Positions 21,084 through 33,471 of a stretch of 64,000 bases of DNA are shown here, piece after piece. Where the stretch lies: assembly GCF_013426205.1 (NCBI RefSeq), contig NC_089428.1:1054001-1118000 (forward strand). Direction: 5' to 3'. How positions within the stretch are numbered: position 1 is the first letter of the stretch; every line of letters starts with the position of its first letter. The translations under genes and the position numbers were made by a program. The notes beneath the pieces were generated by a model. The model had not been told where the DNA came from. It made no database searches and saw only the letters and a program-made list of their open reading frames with translations. Source of the stretch: Metarhizium brunneum. Taxonomy: Eukaryota; Ascomycota; Sordariomycetes; Hypocreales; Clavicipitaceae.

Positions 21084-24000
21084 ATGGCCCATAGGTTGGC
21101 TGCGGCCAAAGGCGGTGTCGACCTCGAGGCTTTGTCTCCTAGAGATGCCAATGCCCAGCGATTGCCCAAAACCACGGAAAACAAAGTCAAGACTGCCGCA
21201 CAGCTTCGGGCCGCCAAGGACAAGGAGCATCCTCCGCCTCCGCCTCCCGAAGTCTTCGAGCCATGTAGTTCCGACCGCCCGGAGGGGGCTACATACCAAG
21301 TTGGCAAATTACTGGGAAAGGGGGGTTTCGCCCTGGCCTACAGCGGCCTGCACGTAGCAACCAGGCAAAAATACGCCTTGAAGATTGTCAAGAGCAAAAT
21401 GCCTCCCAAGATGGAGCAAAAGGCAAGTAGTCATTTGATCCCACATGTCAGACTTTGCTGGGAATAGCTGGCCTAACAGCCTCCGTCTTCAGTTCCAAAC
21501 CGAGCTTCAAATACACTCCAAAATGAAGCACAAGAACATTGTGCAATTCTTCCGAGCTTTTTCCTTCAACAACTGCACATATCTCGTCCTGGAGCAATGC
21601 AACAATGGCTCGCTCATGGACATGGTCAAACGCCGGAAAGGACTCACCGAACCCGAGGTCCGTTTCTACTCGGTTCAGATTACCGGCGCAATCAAGTACA
21701 TGCATGCCAAGGGCATTATTCACCGCGACTTGAAGATGGGCAACATCTTTCTCGACTCTCACATGAATGCCAAGATTGGTGACTTTGGCTTAGCTGCCTT
21801 GGTGGTTACTGGTAGGGACATGCAGACCATTCGCCGAACCACACTTTGCGGAACCCCCAACTACATTGCCCCTGAAATTTTGGAAAAGGGCAAGAAGGGG
21901 CATGATCACATGGTCGATATCTGGAGCTTGGGAATCATCATGTACGATTCTTGCTCGACGGGATTCCCCTTGTTCGTAGTCCACTTTACTAACTTGATCC
22001 AGGTTCGCCATGCTCACATCAAAACCTCCTTTCCAATCATCAACTACAGATGAGATTTATCGCCGAGCCAGAGAAAGAGATTACGAGTGGCCCACCGGCG
22101 ATTCGACTCAAAGGTTCATTAGCCAAGAGGCCAAGGATCTGGTTGCCACCATGTTGGAGGACGCAGACCGCCGCCCCGAGCCAGATGACATTATCCTACA
22201 CCCCTTCTTCACCTCAGGCTACATGCCCACCGACATTGACATGAGCTATCGACTCCGAGAGCTGCCGCCTGAGCGAGACGAGTTTTATGTCTCCCGAATG
22301 AGCAGCGCCTTGCAAACTACTTCGTATCGAAATCTAAAAGAAATGTGCCTCGAGAGTGGAATTGGCCCTTGGTCCGATGCAAAAGTCATCCACTCGCAAG
22401 TTTGGAAGGAAATGGCTCAAGAGGAAAAGGTTGGCCTGACGCCTACCATTCCTCTCGCCGAAAACGTGGTTTACCGACCATTTGACGACTGGCTCAGAGA
22501 GCACATGCCTCAGAGGAGCAAACTTTCACATTCCGTTGGGCCTCACACCGCACAACCAGTGACTATTTCCGAAGAGCCTCCCACCGCTGCACAAAAGGCT
22601 CCTCTAGGGTTGCTAAGGCAGCCTCCCCAGAGCTTTGCTGCTCAGCAGCGTGCTCAAAACAGGCCTGCGGCAACCTCTTCAACAACCAAATCGAACCCTC
22701 CTGTAGATCCTGCCCTGACGGCAAGCCAAAGTGTACGAGGAGCATCACGGCGGGAAGTTATTCGGGAAACGGCCTCAAAGGTGTCCTCAGAGGGCACCCT
22801 TAAGAACATGCGAAGCTCTGCCCGGACAGCTTTGCCATCGGCGCGGTCAGCCCCAAACCTTCAAGTAGCTGAGCGAGCGGCCACGATGACATCTGCGCCT
22901 GTGCAACCACTGAAAAGATCAAATTCACAATCCATTCGAGCGACCACCCTTTTTGCCCCATCCGAGAAACCTGAGACTATCGCAGGCTCACGGCCTGACA
23001 TTATTCTCGAACGATTGAAGAGGCTGCAAACGGAATTAGAGCGGTCATTGAATTCCCGTACCATGGCAATCATTTCTTCCAAATCTGTCACACCTCCCCA
23101 CCCTCATGTGGTTGTCAAATGGGTTGACTACACCAACAAATTTGGTCTTGGCTATATTTTGAACGATGGTAGTGTTGGATGTGTACTAAGGGATATACCC
23201 ACAACCGAGGGCAGCAAGACGGCCATGCTGCCTCCTGCCGGTATCTTCATCCGAGGCGCAGAGAAGCACATTCTCCGTCGCGAAGACACATCATACTTCG
23301 ACAGAAACCAACCAGTCCCCATGACCGAAGCAATCAAGTTCTTTGAGAACAATGGCGAAGGCGGCCTGTCAGAAGTGAATGTTTCACCCGAGCAGTTCAG
23401 GGTGGCTATCAGCGAGGACGGCACAGCTGGCAAGATGAACCCCGGCAAAGATATTTATCAGCACCGCAAGCGCGAGAGAATTATTCTCTGGAAGAAGTTT
23501 GCCAACTACATGATTGCCTATGGCAGAGATGAAAACCTTCCCGTTGAAGAAAGCGAGGGGCAAGGGGTCATGTCACCAGGGGCAAAGGGCACAATGGCAG
23601 AACTGGTAACATTTTACCAGAGGTTTGGAGACGTTGGTTGTTGGGTGTTCTGTGACGGACATCTTCAATTCAATTTCCCCGACCACACCAAGATCGTGCT
23701 TGATGCTACCGGAACCTGGTGCCACTTCTGGCATCTCCCACAAGACGCCGCTGAAAGGTTAGCGTCGACGGGCACAATCGGTGCAGCGGCTCTAGATGAT
23801 CGCGCAACGCTCTCATACCCTCTGCAGACCCTGCTCAACTTCCAAAGCAAGTCGTCTACCCGCTCAGCCAGCACGCGCAAACGACCCGAGATTGATCCCG
23901 AGGTCCAAGGCATTCCCGCCGCCAACGACTTTCGGCGCAAGGTTGAGTTCATCAAGAATGTCGTCAAGGAATGGGTTGCCAACGGTGGTCTTGGAAACAG

Positions 24001-24187
24001 CTCCATGAGCCGAGAGTCCCGTTTGAGATGGACCGGTTACAGAGAGCTCGTCAACACAACGATCCCGCAGAAACACGTCTGGGTCACGATTGGCGCTCGC
24101 TGGGGCGACCAGCGCTTGTCAACGCTCGTTGACCCCCGAAAGCCCTGGGAATTGGGCGAAGAGGAAGCCGACGGCTCCAAGAAGTAA
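21084..24187 (+). CDS. CDC5: Polo-like kinase (Cdc5/Plk1 type)
   Basis: This is the mitotic serine/threonine kinase that acts at spindle poles, kinetochores and the septation machinery. The exons are 21084-21422, 21493-21941 and 22003-24187, giving 990 aa. Intron 1 (70 bp) has a GC donor (AAG|GCAAGT), a CCTAAC branch site and CAG acceptor. It joins MEQK to FQTELQIHSKMK exactly as the family requires. Intron 2 (61 bp) joins GIIM to FAMLTSKPPFQ. The kinase domain starts near residue 71: glycine loop GKGGFALAY, catalytic HRDLKMGN (about 189-196), DFG at about 210, and activation loop TLCGTPNYIAPE. After a long serine/proline-rich linker, polo box 1 begins near 630 (WVDYTNKFGLGYILNDGS) and polo box 2 near 795 (FGDVGCWVFCDGHLQFNFPD). 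Length suits filamentous fungi, whose Polo kinases are longer than the yeast protein. Confidence 0.96.
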
Positions 24188-25261
24188 TTCACCTCATGAC
24201 TCGAGTTGAAAAAGAGAGAAAAGCAGCCAGCCGACGGCCTCTTTGTGTTTCATATGGCCAACAGTGTAAACAGTGGGAGTTGCAGGTGTGAAGCTTGCCG
24301 GTAATATCTTTGGGTGACGCCTCTATTTCTGCCTTTTTTTCATTTCTGATTTTTCTTTTTTGGCTGTAGCGAGCTTGGCCGGCGTTGACGGATCACTTTT
24401 GTCATGGCGTACGCGGGACATGAGACGATCAATGATGACCCTGTGCTTTGTGCGTGTTGTTTTCTTTTCTTTTCTCTTTCACACCGTACTTGAAACTGTG
24501 TGGGCTAGAAGCTCGGAGATGGGATGGTGAAAACCGGTATTGAGTTGAGATACCTGATTCGTACCTTCCTTTAATGATTATTACGTTTACATGAGATATT
24601 CCATGGTGTTGTTATCCCAGTGTGATGTGGCGTCATGTACCACTAGATGGGGCATCATTGTCCGTCATAAGGGTCATCTGGACTATGCCGTTCGTTGCTC
24701 TCACGCCTGCGTCTGCTGCCCGTGGTGCAAGTTGGTAGTTGACAAGAGATGAAAAGTTGCATGGCCAGTCACAAACGACAGACACGAGTCGATTATAACG
24801 ACACGCCTTCCACTTGACAATCACCTAAGGGCACCATGTACATAGACAATGTAGTCCAAGGCCAATATTATTACGCCGGCCGACCTATATACATGCAAAG
24901 GGTAATGCACCACACGCCAGCCACGCCCTGTCCCATACGCAGCCTACTCACTATTTATTATGTCTAATCGCCAGCCCCCATCCGAGCGGCAAAGCCGCAA
25001 CCACAAAATCAACAAAGGCCGGTGAGCCCCTAGGCCCCATGCCACCATCGCTTCGGGCACGCCAAGGTGAATAAAAAAAAAGGACACAAGCAATTAATAT
25101 TCTTGTTCGTACAAGCACCCCGTTCGTGTCATATTTGGAAAAAGACGAAAAAAAAAAAACACCACATAGTAATGAAAGGGACCCAATGAACGTTTAGTGC
25201 TCCATCATTGAACGAGAAACAAGACGCTCTTTTCATGACGCAAGTTATTGTTGTTGCTGTT
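24188..25261. other. Convergent intergenic region
   Basis: This is the 3' side of both the Polo kinase and the chitin synthase genes. It has T-rich and A-rich runs that could serve polyadenylation. I see no gene. Confidence 0.5.
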
Positions 25262-28200
25262 TTATACATCCGAGTAGTAGCCATCGGTTTGGGCGTGGCT
25301 ATGAGGAGCGGCCCAGCCGCCAGGGGCGCCGACCACGTTCTCCCGAGAGCCAAAGTAGGCGGACCTGGCGCGCTTCTCGCGCTCAAACTCGGCCCATCGC
25401 TTCATGGTGATCTTGCTACTGTCGAATTCGCCCTGGTATTCGATGCCGCCCTTCTTGACCTTGTCTCCTGCCGTCTTACGCGTGTCACCCCATGAGAAGT
25501 CGTCAAACTTCCAGAAGGCATATGTCGGGAGAACAAAGTTCCAGATGGGCAGGGAAACCAGGTAGATCAGCATCCAGACGACATAGGACCACGAGTGGGC
25601 CGTGACCAGGATGAGGAGACCGGGAAGGCCTAGAATAAGAGCAAGCAACACCAACGGAATAATTTGCGGAGGTGAATGGATAATAGAGGTGATGACTGCA
25701 ACAAAAGTTAGCCCATGTACTCCTTCTAGTGCATTCATACGCAATGACGATGCAGTCGATGATTGTACTTACCAACATAAAAGGTAAATGCAATGGCGGC
25801 TGGCAGCACCAGCGTGCCGACCAGTTCAACGAAAACGACAAACTGCATGCTGAAGCAGAATGTACCGCACAAGTCTCGAACCAGAATAAGCTCCATAAGG
25901 TTGTGAACAGTCGAGTTGATCCAGCGACGTCGTTGGGAGAGCAGAACCATAAACTTGTCGGGTACAGTCGTTTTGCAAACAGCCTGGGGTACAAACACCT
26001 GCTTTCGCTTGGGGAACGTGCGCAGCATGAGAGTCGTCAAGTAACGATCCTCACCAAGCAGGTATAGGTTCTTCTCGTGCAACGTTTCAACCACGTTCTC
26101 CGAGTAGTGCTCCACAACGTCAGGATTGGCGAGAATAGGCACCCAGTAGTTCTGGCCGCCCTTGGGGGCCTTGATACGGTACATGCAGAAACAACCAGGC
26201 AAACAGGTGACACCACCAAAAACGGACTCAAACGACTTGGCCAAGTGGTGGGAGATGAAGTACTCAAACACCTGGATAGCAGTAACCCAGCTGTCTCGCT
26301 TGTTTGCAATCTTGGTCTCACCACACAGACCCATGATCTCGGGATCCTTAACCATGGCAGACACCATGTGTGTTAAACTGTCAGGGAACACCTTGGTATC
26401 GGCATCGACCATGAGTACTATTTCATAGTAGTCGGGTGAGATACCAGTGACCTTCCAGAGACCGTTGAACATTTCGTATTCGAGTTCTGTCATTCGCTCG
26501 TCAAACATGACCTTTTGGAGAAAGGACATGAGGATGATTTGACTGTCTCGCTTGCCACGGTTACCGGGCTTGGCCTTGTCGGCCTCGTCCGGGGTACCGC
26601 ACTTGACAATCAGCATCATGGGCACACGCTGCTGCTTGTCCACAGGGATACGGCTCTTGTTGCCGTAGTCGTAGAAACCGCAATAGACTTTGGCCATGTT
26701 GTGACGCTTCGAGCCGCTGGCAACGGCCACGTAGGAAAATGACTCAACCATGTCTGGAGGAGTCGCATGGTCCTTCATCATGCCCAAACAGACATCGGGA
26801 GTAGAGACAGCTTCACCCTTGCCCTTGATGATACCGTCGCAAATAACAACGATAGCCTTGTGGCTGTTGGGATAGTCAGTCATGGCAATGGAATCGAGTG
26901 TGGTCCGAATACCCTCTCCGCCTTCCGAATAAGCCGTAACCAGGCACATTGTGTGAGCCAGGGGAAATCCAAATGGCATCCAGTCAGATGGTGGCTGGGG
27001 GACAACTGAGTCGTGAATGAATCCAGCGGGACCGGGGCCATCAGAGGGGCTGGCGGCACTCGAGTAAGGATCGGGACGCAAGAAGCTGGCTCGGCTATCG
27101 TTGCCTTGTCTGTAGATGGAATTGGGATTGAGCAGAGAACTTGCGGGACCTTGGCTAGACATGGTGGTGGGGAGACGTCTGGCTCCGGTTGGACGATCAG
27201 ATCCGTAGACGGCAGAGAATCGAGACGTCGTGGGCAGGAAGGACGAGCCTCGCTTGCTCGCTCTATCAGAAGAGCCCATGGCAGAGCTACCAACATCGCC
27301 GGGCAATCGAGCGGGGGCGCGATAAATGTCCTCGGACCAATCCTCAATCTGTTTGGCACGCTTTCTGCGATCTGAGGTTTGCGACGTCTTTGCGGCTGCG
27401 TATTTGCGGCTGATGAACCACTGGAAAATCAGGGCCAAGACAAAACGTGTTCCGACGACGGACAGAATCAAAATAAGAGCGCAGTACAGCACAACCTTTG
27501 AAGCAATGCAACCGACAGTCTCGGTATCAACGAATCCAACTCGGCTGATTTCCTCGAGGCACTGAGCAATCTGCTTATCGCCAGGGGACTGGAACATTCG
27601 GGTGACATCGCGGCCACGGATGGCCTTGTTGACTGCGCTGTCTTGGTCTCGTAAAACCTTGAATCGGTCAGGGACACTAATCTCGCTCTCGTTGAACCAG
27701 TTGAGAAGGTTGAGGTCCAGAACGCTGCCGGAGTAGACAACCAGATTACGAGAGCTATTGCGAATATCGTCCCAGGTGAAGTAGACATCAGCGGCTCCCT
27801 TCAGGCCAACGTAAAAGGCATTTCGGGCGTTGGAACTCGTGTGGCAAGCATAGCCCAAATAGTACGGGTTGGTGAAGTTGGGACGACTGGATCCGTCCTG
27901 GTTGAACGTAGTGCAGGGGAAGTACCAGGCCAGCTCGTTGTTCGAGTTGTCGGGAACGTCAGAGCCCGGGGCTTTGTTGATGAGACCTTTGCAATGGCCG
28001 TTGACATTTTGGAAGAGAAAACTTCCATCCTGTCCTGAATGTTTCTCGGGCAAGTCGAACAAAACGTTGGCGCCCGTACCATCTTGCCGCAGAGGAATAC
28101 CTTCGGCCGGAGGATGGTGCGAGGTGGACAAATCGTAGGCGACGCCGTGAAAGATCATGTAGCCACCCGTCACCTTGTTGACCCTCAATCGCTCGGGAGG

Positions 28201-29019
28201 TGCACTACACACAGTAGCAGTGAAACCAAAGGTGAGGAAACCAACAATGGCCATGATGACGAGAATGATGCTGATTAGGCCCATCTTCTCGCGCCAAGCT
28301 CGGCGCTGAGCCTTTGTGGGCTTGCCGCAGCATTTCAATATGAAGTCAGGACACCAGAATGTCACAATGGCGCAGTAAACGTTCCAGGCACTCGGAGGTC
28401 TAATCTGTTCGGCCATGGCAGGGTTCTTGCGCGACTTTTTATGCCTAGTTGTTTTCGTGATCTTGCCAGACTTGTTGCGGTGCGGACGCGACTTGACACG
28501 AGCATTGCCCTTTTCTTGGTCACCGCCGCTCGTCTTTCGACTGCGGTGATGGCGTGGCGGAGAACTATCGGCAAAGCTTCCGTGGGTTTGTGAGCCCCCC
28601 GATGGTTCGGTTGATACCTCGACGTTTTCCAAGATGGGGTCGTTGCCGGTGGACGAGGGCATGGTCTCCATGTTGGCCGCATGCTTGTGATAGTGGTAAT
28701 TTCTGTGGTCCTTGCCAATCCTGTTGCGCTCTGGTCGAATCAGACTCCTTTTGCGGGTAAAGGGTTGGTCTGGGCTGTGCGGCTGAGGCGAGGCTGTGGG
28801 ATGCGTCGGTGACAGAGGGAGAGTCTCTGTGTTGGCATTAGGGTTCGAAATGGTCTCGGCGTAAGAAGATACGGATTTCCCACGTTCATGTCCTGCCCTT
28901 GGCACAGGTTGAAAGCCAGTCTCTATGTCATTGGGGCGAGGGCGTCGCGAAGGCGAATTCCGATAGACGTTGCGGTGTTCGTAGACCGGGCTACCGCCCG
29001 GTCGCTCAGGGAGAGACAT
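25262..29019 (-). CDS. CHS3: Chitin synthase, class IV (yeast Chs3 type)
   Basis: This membrane-bound GT2 enzyme polymerises UDP-GlcNAc into chitin for cell wall and septa. The exons are 25773-29019 and 25262-25695, with a 77-bp intron (25696-25772) that joins FYV to [11 protein letters not shown], giving 1226 aa. The first 190 residues are disordered and basic. Membrane helices follow near 245-270 and 505-530, flanking the extracytoplasmic segment typical of class IV. The catalytic part has [12 protein letters not shown] (about 870), [21 protein letters not shown] and the hallmark [13 protein letters not shown] (about 1022-1034), followed by C-terminal helices. There is no myosin head, so it is not class V or VII. 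A 61-bp intron sits in the 5' leader, 4 bases before the ATG. The gene is head to head with the SKT5-like gene 7.5 kb away. Confidence 0.95.
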
Positions 29020-29023
29020 GCTT

Positions 29024-29084
29024 CTAAGGAAGAAATGTCAGGGCAAAATTACAGAAAAAATGCGAAGGACGGGTGCCTACTTAC
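29024..29084 (-). other. Likely 5'-UTR intron of the chitin synthase gene
   Basis: Reading the minus strand, GTAAGT begins at 29084, a CTGAC branch site follows, and CCTTAG ends at 29024, four bases before the start codon. All three signals match the introns inside genes here. No transcript evidence is available. Confidence 0.65.
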
Positions 29085-30071
29085 CAAGCTAGATGGTTCG
29101 CCGAGGTCAGGGCCTCTTCGAAAGAGCGTATACCCAGCAGACAGCAGCTTCAAGGACACAGAATAAACGAATTGTACCTAGGCAAATGCCAAACGGCTGT
29201 GTTCCCACGGCAAGGAGAGGCGACCAAAAAAAGATGCCGAACTCCGGTTCCGAGCGTCTGTCGTCAAAGGCGGTTTCACAAACGTGCAAACTCGTCCCGT
29301 CAAGTCCCAAGTCGCAAAAAAAAAAAAAAGAGTAGCGATTCAAGCCAGGGGAGGGCCCCGTGATTCGATCCAAGACGGGGGGGGAATAATAATAAGAGCA
29401 AAGGAAAGAATAGGTGGTTGAGAGCAGAGAAAACGAAGGCGAGAAGAGCGTCCGAGGCAGCAGGACGATCCGAAGCAGATGGTCACGGCCGTTTGTTGTT
29501 TGTCCTCGTTGGCGCCCGTAGTCCCCCGAATAAGTTAGAATAACAAGAAACGAGCGATCGCCGGGGGATGGACGTGGTGGTGGAGAGGCGGTGCGTTGCC
29601 GTGGCCAAAGGAGAAGTTTATTGAACAGGAACAGGGAACAGGGAGTCAGTCAGTTGCAAGCAGCGAGGGAAGCAGAGACAGGAGGAGGGGGACGGCCGAG
29701 CGATATTGCGGGCCCCTGACTGGCTGGCGCGGGTGCTGGCTGGGTGCGGGTGTTGGCGACGGGTCACTGGACACTGGACACGCAAAAAAGTAACTAAAGA
29801 AGAGAAAAAAGCGTCAACGGTCTGGCAAGCTTCTGACGCTCCGTGTCGAATGTAATTTTTCACGCCGCAAAGAGATGATGCTAGACAAGTGCAGATGCGC
29901 CGTCTGGAGATGGGTGCCCGAGGTGGCTGCGGCCAAGCTGGCGATACGACAGCAACGCCTCCAACGCTTCAATGTTCTCTCCTGTCTTCTCAGCAGCTGA
30001 CTTGGGTCGACGTGCCGCGGGCGCATCTGCTCCCGATTTCTGCCCTGCACACGCCAACGCAGCTACGCCGC

Positions 30072-30110
30072 CAGTCCCTCCAGACAGTCCCTCCAGACAG
30101 TCCCTCCAGA
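30072..30110. repeat. Three perfect copies of a 13-bp unit
   Basis: The unit cagtccctccaga is repeated three times without change. It lies about 1 kb upstream of the chitin synthase start. Confidence 0.9.
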
Positions 30111-32995
30111 CACCGGCCCAAGGGCACAAACACGATGCCCCCGTGTTTCCACTCGAGCCACTATCACGGCAGCAATGCAGAACATTGAACGCACCAGCAA
30201 CGCACCAGTCGACTATCGACCTCGCAACCGGGGACTTTTGGGCTCCGTGTCCAAGACTCCAAGACTCCAAGCGTCCCCCTGGCGAAAAGGGACCATCCGG
30301 CCCAAAGTACACCGCAGGTTGCCAGGTGGTGCTGCTCGACTGGATGGGCCGGCAGCCCCGAACAAACGGTACTTGGAGTATACCCCCTCGACGCTAATGC
30401 TCCCCCTGGGCTCGACCCCCCGCCGCCCCTGTTGTCCAGTCGACGCCGGAGGGCCAGCACGCCACCCCACCCACCACACAACACCACATCGCACCGCACC
30501 GCACTTGCGAGGCGTTCTCGTTACCCGGCACCGGCTCGTGAACCTTCGAGGCGCCAGTGGCGTCTCGAAATACGGGCACGTCGAGAGCCGTGCCTGGCGT
30601 CTGCCTTTTTGCCCGTTCGTGGTCATCGGCCCCCAGCCCGCCATGGCCCGGGTCGTGCCCTCCATCCGTCATCGCCAGTTGCTCCCGCATACCATGGTGA
30701 TGACTTCGCAGGGCGGTCAGCACATGCGTCCGCCTGTCGCCGTGCATCCCGCCTTCCGGCTCTCCCATGGCCCGAACAGGCGGCGGATGAGTGATGAACG
30801 TCTACCGGTGCTGATCTGGGATTCAGCCTGATTTGTGGTCATCATGTCCAGCTCAGTGCGCATTTTGCTGTCAGTTTGATTTTGATGCGTAGTCTGCATG
30901 ATAATAATAATCCCTGTTGATATATGGCCAGACCCAAGAGATTCGTATCCTGTTTGTCAAGCCTGACATATGCTTACGCATGATGGAAGGGACTTGACTG
31001 TTGCGCTTTTCCAAAACCACCAAACAAAAGCTTCGCAACGTACGATGCGACTCTATGAATCCCGAAGCACCAGCCAGTCGGTACCATGCGTGGCACCTCC
31101 AGATGCCGCATCTGCGCACACAGACGGCCAATGCACGCGTCATGAGGCGTCGACTTCCATACTTGCTGCTTATAGCCTGGGAGCGTGAAGAGATAAGTTG
31201 GGCATGCAATTGATTCTCCCTGCTCATCCCCTAAAAAATTAATATATTTTCCAGACAGTATACTCCGTACACCCTTTCACTTGTCTCACGGTCTGGAATG
31301 ATGGAATCCAGACGCCGTGAAACCTGCAGCAGAGTGTCGCACCACTAGCCATTTGCCATTCTAGCACTTGACCCTTTAGCTTCGTGTGTACGGAGTAAAC
31401 GTCAAGACTCTATCCTTCACCTGGCTCCTCGACGTCAATTCGCCATCTCCCAGCGTCTATTTTTTTTTTTGCCCCTTCGCACAGCGCTCCATTTCCCGTC
31501 ATACTTTGATGCGGCGGCGAACCCGGCCTCGTGGGTTTGGGTTGCGTCTGGCGCTCTGTTGTGTTACAGTCCAAGAGTCGATCAACGAGCATCCAATACT
31601 GTCGACATGTGAAGTTGTCGTTGAGCAACCCCCACACGGTCACACGCCTATTGCAGGGTTCTACCAGTTATTGCATGCCATCGTCACTGCTGTGGGTGGT
31701 TGACCCCGGCCAGCAAATCACTGTGGATATAATACGAGAGGCAAGACGTCGCCAAATAGATGGCGCCGCCGGGAATCAGTTGATTGTGAAATAAAGCGGC
31801 AGTTGTCGATGGTGCCGTGTCGCTTGGTGACTGAAGACCATGATCAGTCGAGAACACCCAACATTGAACGTCCTTGCGGCGACCGAGCAACGCCTACCGT
31901 GAACCCTCAGCCTCATCAGCTGCGTTCACCTTGGCGATGCGAATATTGAATGGAGCACCCCATCTCCGGAGTAGGCGACCATCGTTCCGTCCTCGCCACG
32001 GTTGGGGAACACAGCTATATTGTCCGCATCACTGCCAATCCCTACTTACACCGCTGATGCCGGTGCCACAATGGTATGACTCGACGCATTAATTAAGACT
32101 GAGCCGAAACCCGACGTTGGTGTGACCCTTGCCCTGGAGTGGGTGGAACGGCCAGAAGCAAAGGAAAAGAATTGACTTGACCCGTCAATGCGATGCGCGC
32201 GATTGAAGGGATGACGACATTCCATCAGCACGGCCCGCTTTAGGGGTCGCGGCTAAGAACACTGTGCACGCTCTTGACAGCTCTAGCTAAGTACTTAAAA
32301 ATTGCCAACACAGCCAAGCCAGCAAAACTGTGTCATGTCTGGTTGTAAAGGCGCAAGGAAGAATGATGCATGCAGGCGCGGTAAATCGCTGGTAAATCGC
32401 ATCCCCTGACCGGCATGGGCCGAGTCTGGCTCACCATGTCGGCAGTATTTTTTTTTTTTAAAAAAGATCATACCCTAGACTTACAACAACCGGACAGCCC
32501 GATCGGGGGATTTCGGTCTCATTGCACGACAGGCCGGGACTGTCCAGGAGCTCTTTTATTCACACCTTGAAGCTGGCTTCTGCCTCAGCCCTTAGTGTTA
32601 GTCAAAGGAGCCCGAAACAGCCGTGTTTGTGCTAAAGAAATGAAGGTTTGGATGCCAAGCGACGCCACAATCATGTCCATCAACTCGGGCATAGACCTGA
32701 AACTCCACGACATTGATTAGTTTGGCCGTACTACAATAACACAACATGGTACCAAGTACCCCATGTCCACTGGTATCTTCCAGAGACGACGATTTGCTCA
32801 GAGCCTTGCTTTGTTCCTGCACAACGGCACGTGTCTCATGTATGTGCTCGCCTGTGCTTGCAGATGGGTGATGCTACGTGACAGGAGTCTAGTGCGCAGT
32901 CTGTGCCTTTGCAATCCAAAACCACGCACCAGCGAAAATCTCCGCGTGTATTTTTGTGGTAGTCTGGCGGGACTGACTGCTGACATGAATAAGGT

Positions 32996-33471
32996 CTGGT
33001 ACATCCCTTTGAATGTGCGCAGGTCTAATTTTTATAACGGACTAGGGTTCTAGCTAATAATAAGGAATTAAGATTATAAAAATATATAAGATTATAAAAA
33101 TATATAAGATTATAAAAATATATAAGATTATAAAAATATATAAGATTATAAAAATATATAAGATTATAAAAATATATAAGATTATAAAAATATATAAGAT
33201 TATAAAAATATATAAGATTATAAAAATATATAAGATTATAAAAATATATAAGATTATAAAAATATATAAGATTATAAAAATATATAAGATTATAAAAATA
33301 TATAAGATTATAAAAATATATAAGATTATAAAAATATATAAGTATATAAAAATATATTAGTTTATTATTCTTAATAAAAAAGTATTTTTTTAAGTATTTT
33401 TAAGTATTATATAATAAGTAGGTTAAATATATTAATTGGACCTGCGCACATTCATAAAGGGATGTGACCAG
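32996..33471. mobile_element. Inverted-repeat element carrying a minisatellite
   Basis: The left end reads CTGGTACATCCCTTT then GAATGTGCGCAGGTC. The right end, reverse-complemented, reads CTGGTCACATCCCTTTAT then GAATGTGCGCAGGTC. These are terminal inverted repeats of about 33 bp around a 476-bp element. The interior is AT-rich and mostly an 18-bp tandem array. I see no clear target-site duplication and no coding capacity, so it resembles a MITE that has expanded internally. Confidence 0.75.
33071..33358. repeat. 18-bp minisatellite, 15 perfect copies plus one degenerate
   Basis: The unit is agattataaaaatatata. Copies start every 18 bases from 33071 to 33323 without a single difference, then a sixteenth altered copy runs to 33358. 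Such identity indicates recent expansion or ongoing homogenisation. There are no spacers, so this is not a CRISPR array. Confidence 0.97.

Noticed and set aside
30175..30831. 218-aa plus-strand ORF
   Set aside because: It is arginine/proline-rich throughout with no recognisable fold, and a minus-strand frame overlaps it almost fully.
33071..33358. Possible CRISPR-like array
   Set aside because: The units are contiguous with no unique spacers, and the genome is eukaryotic. It is a minisatellite.
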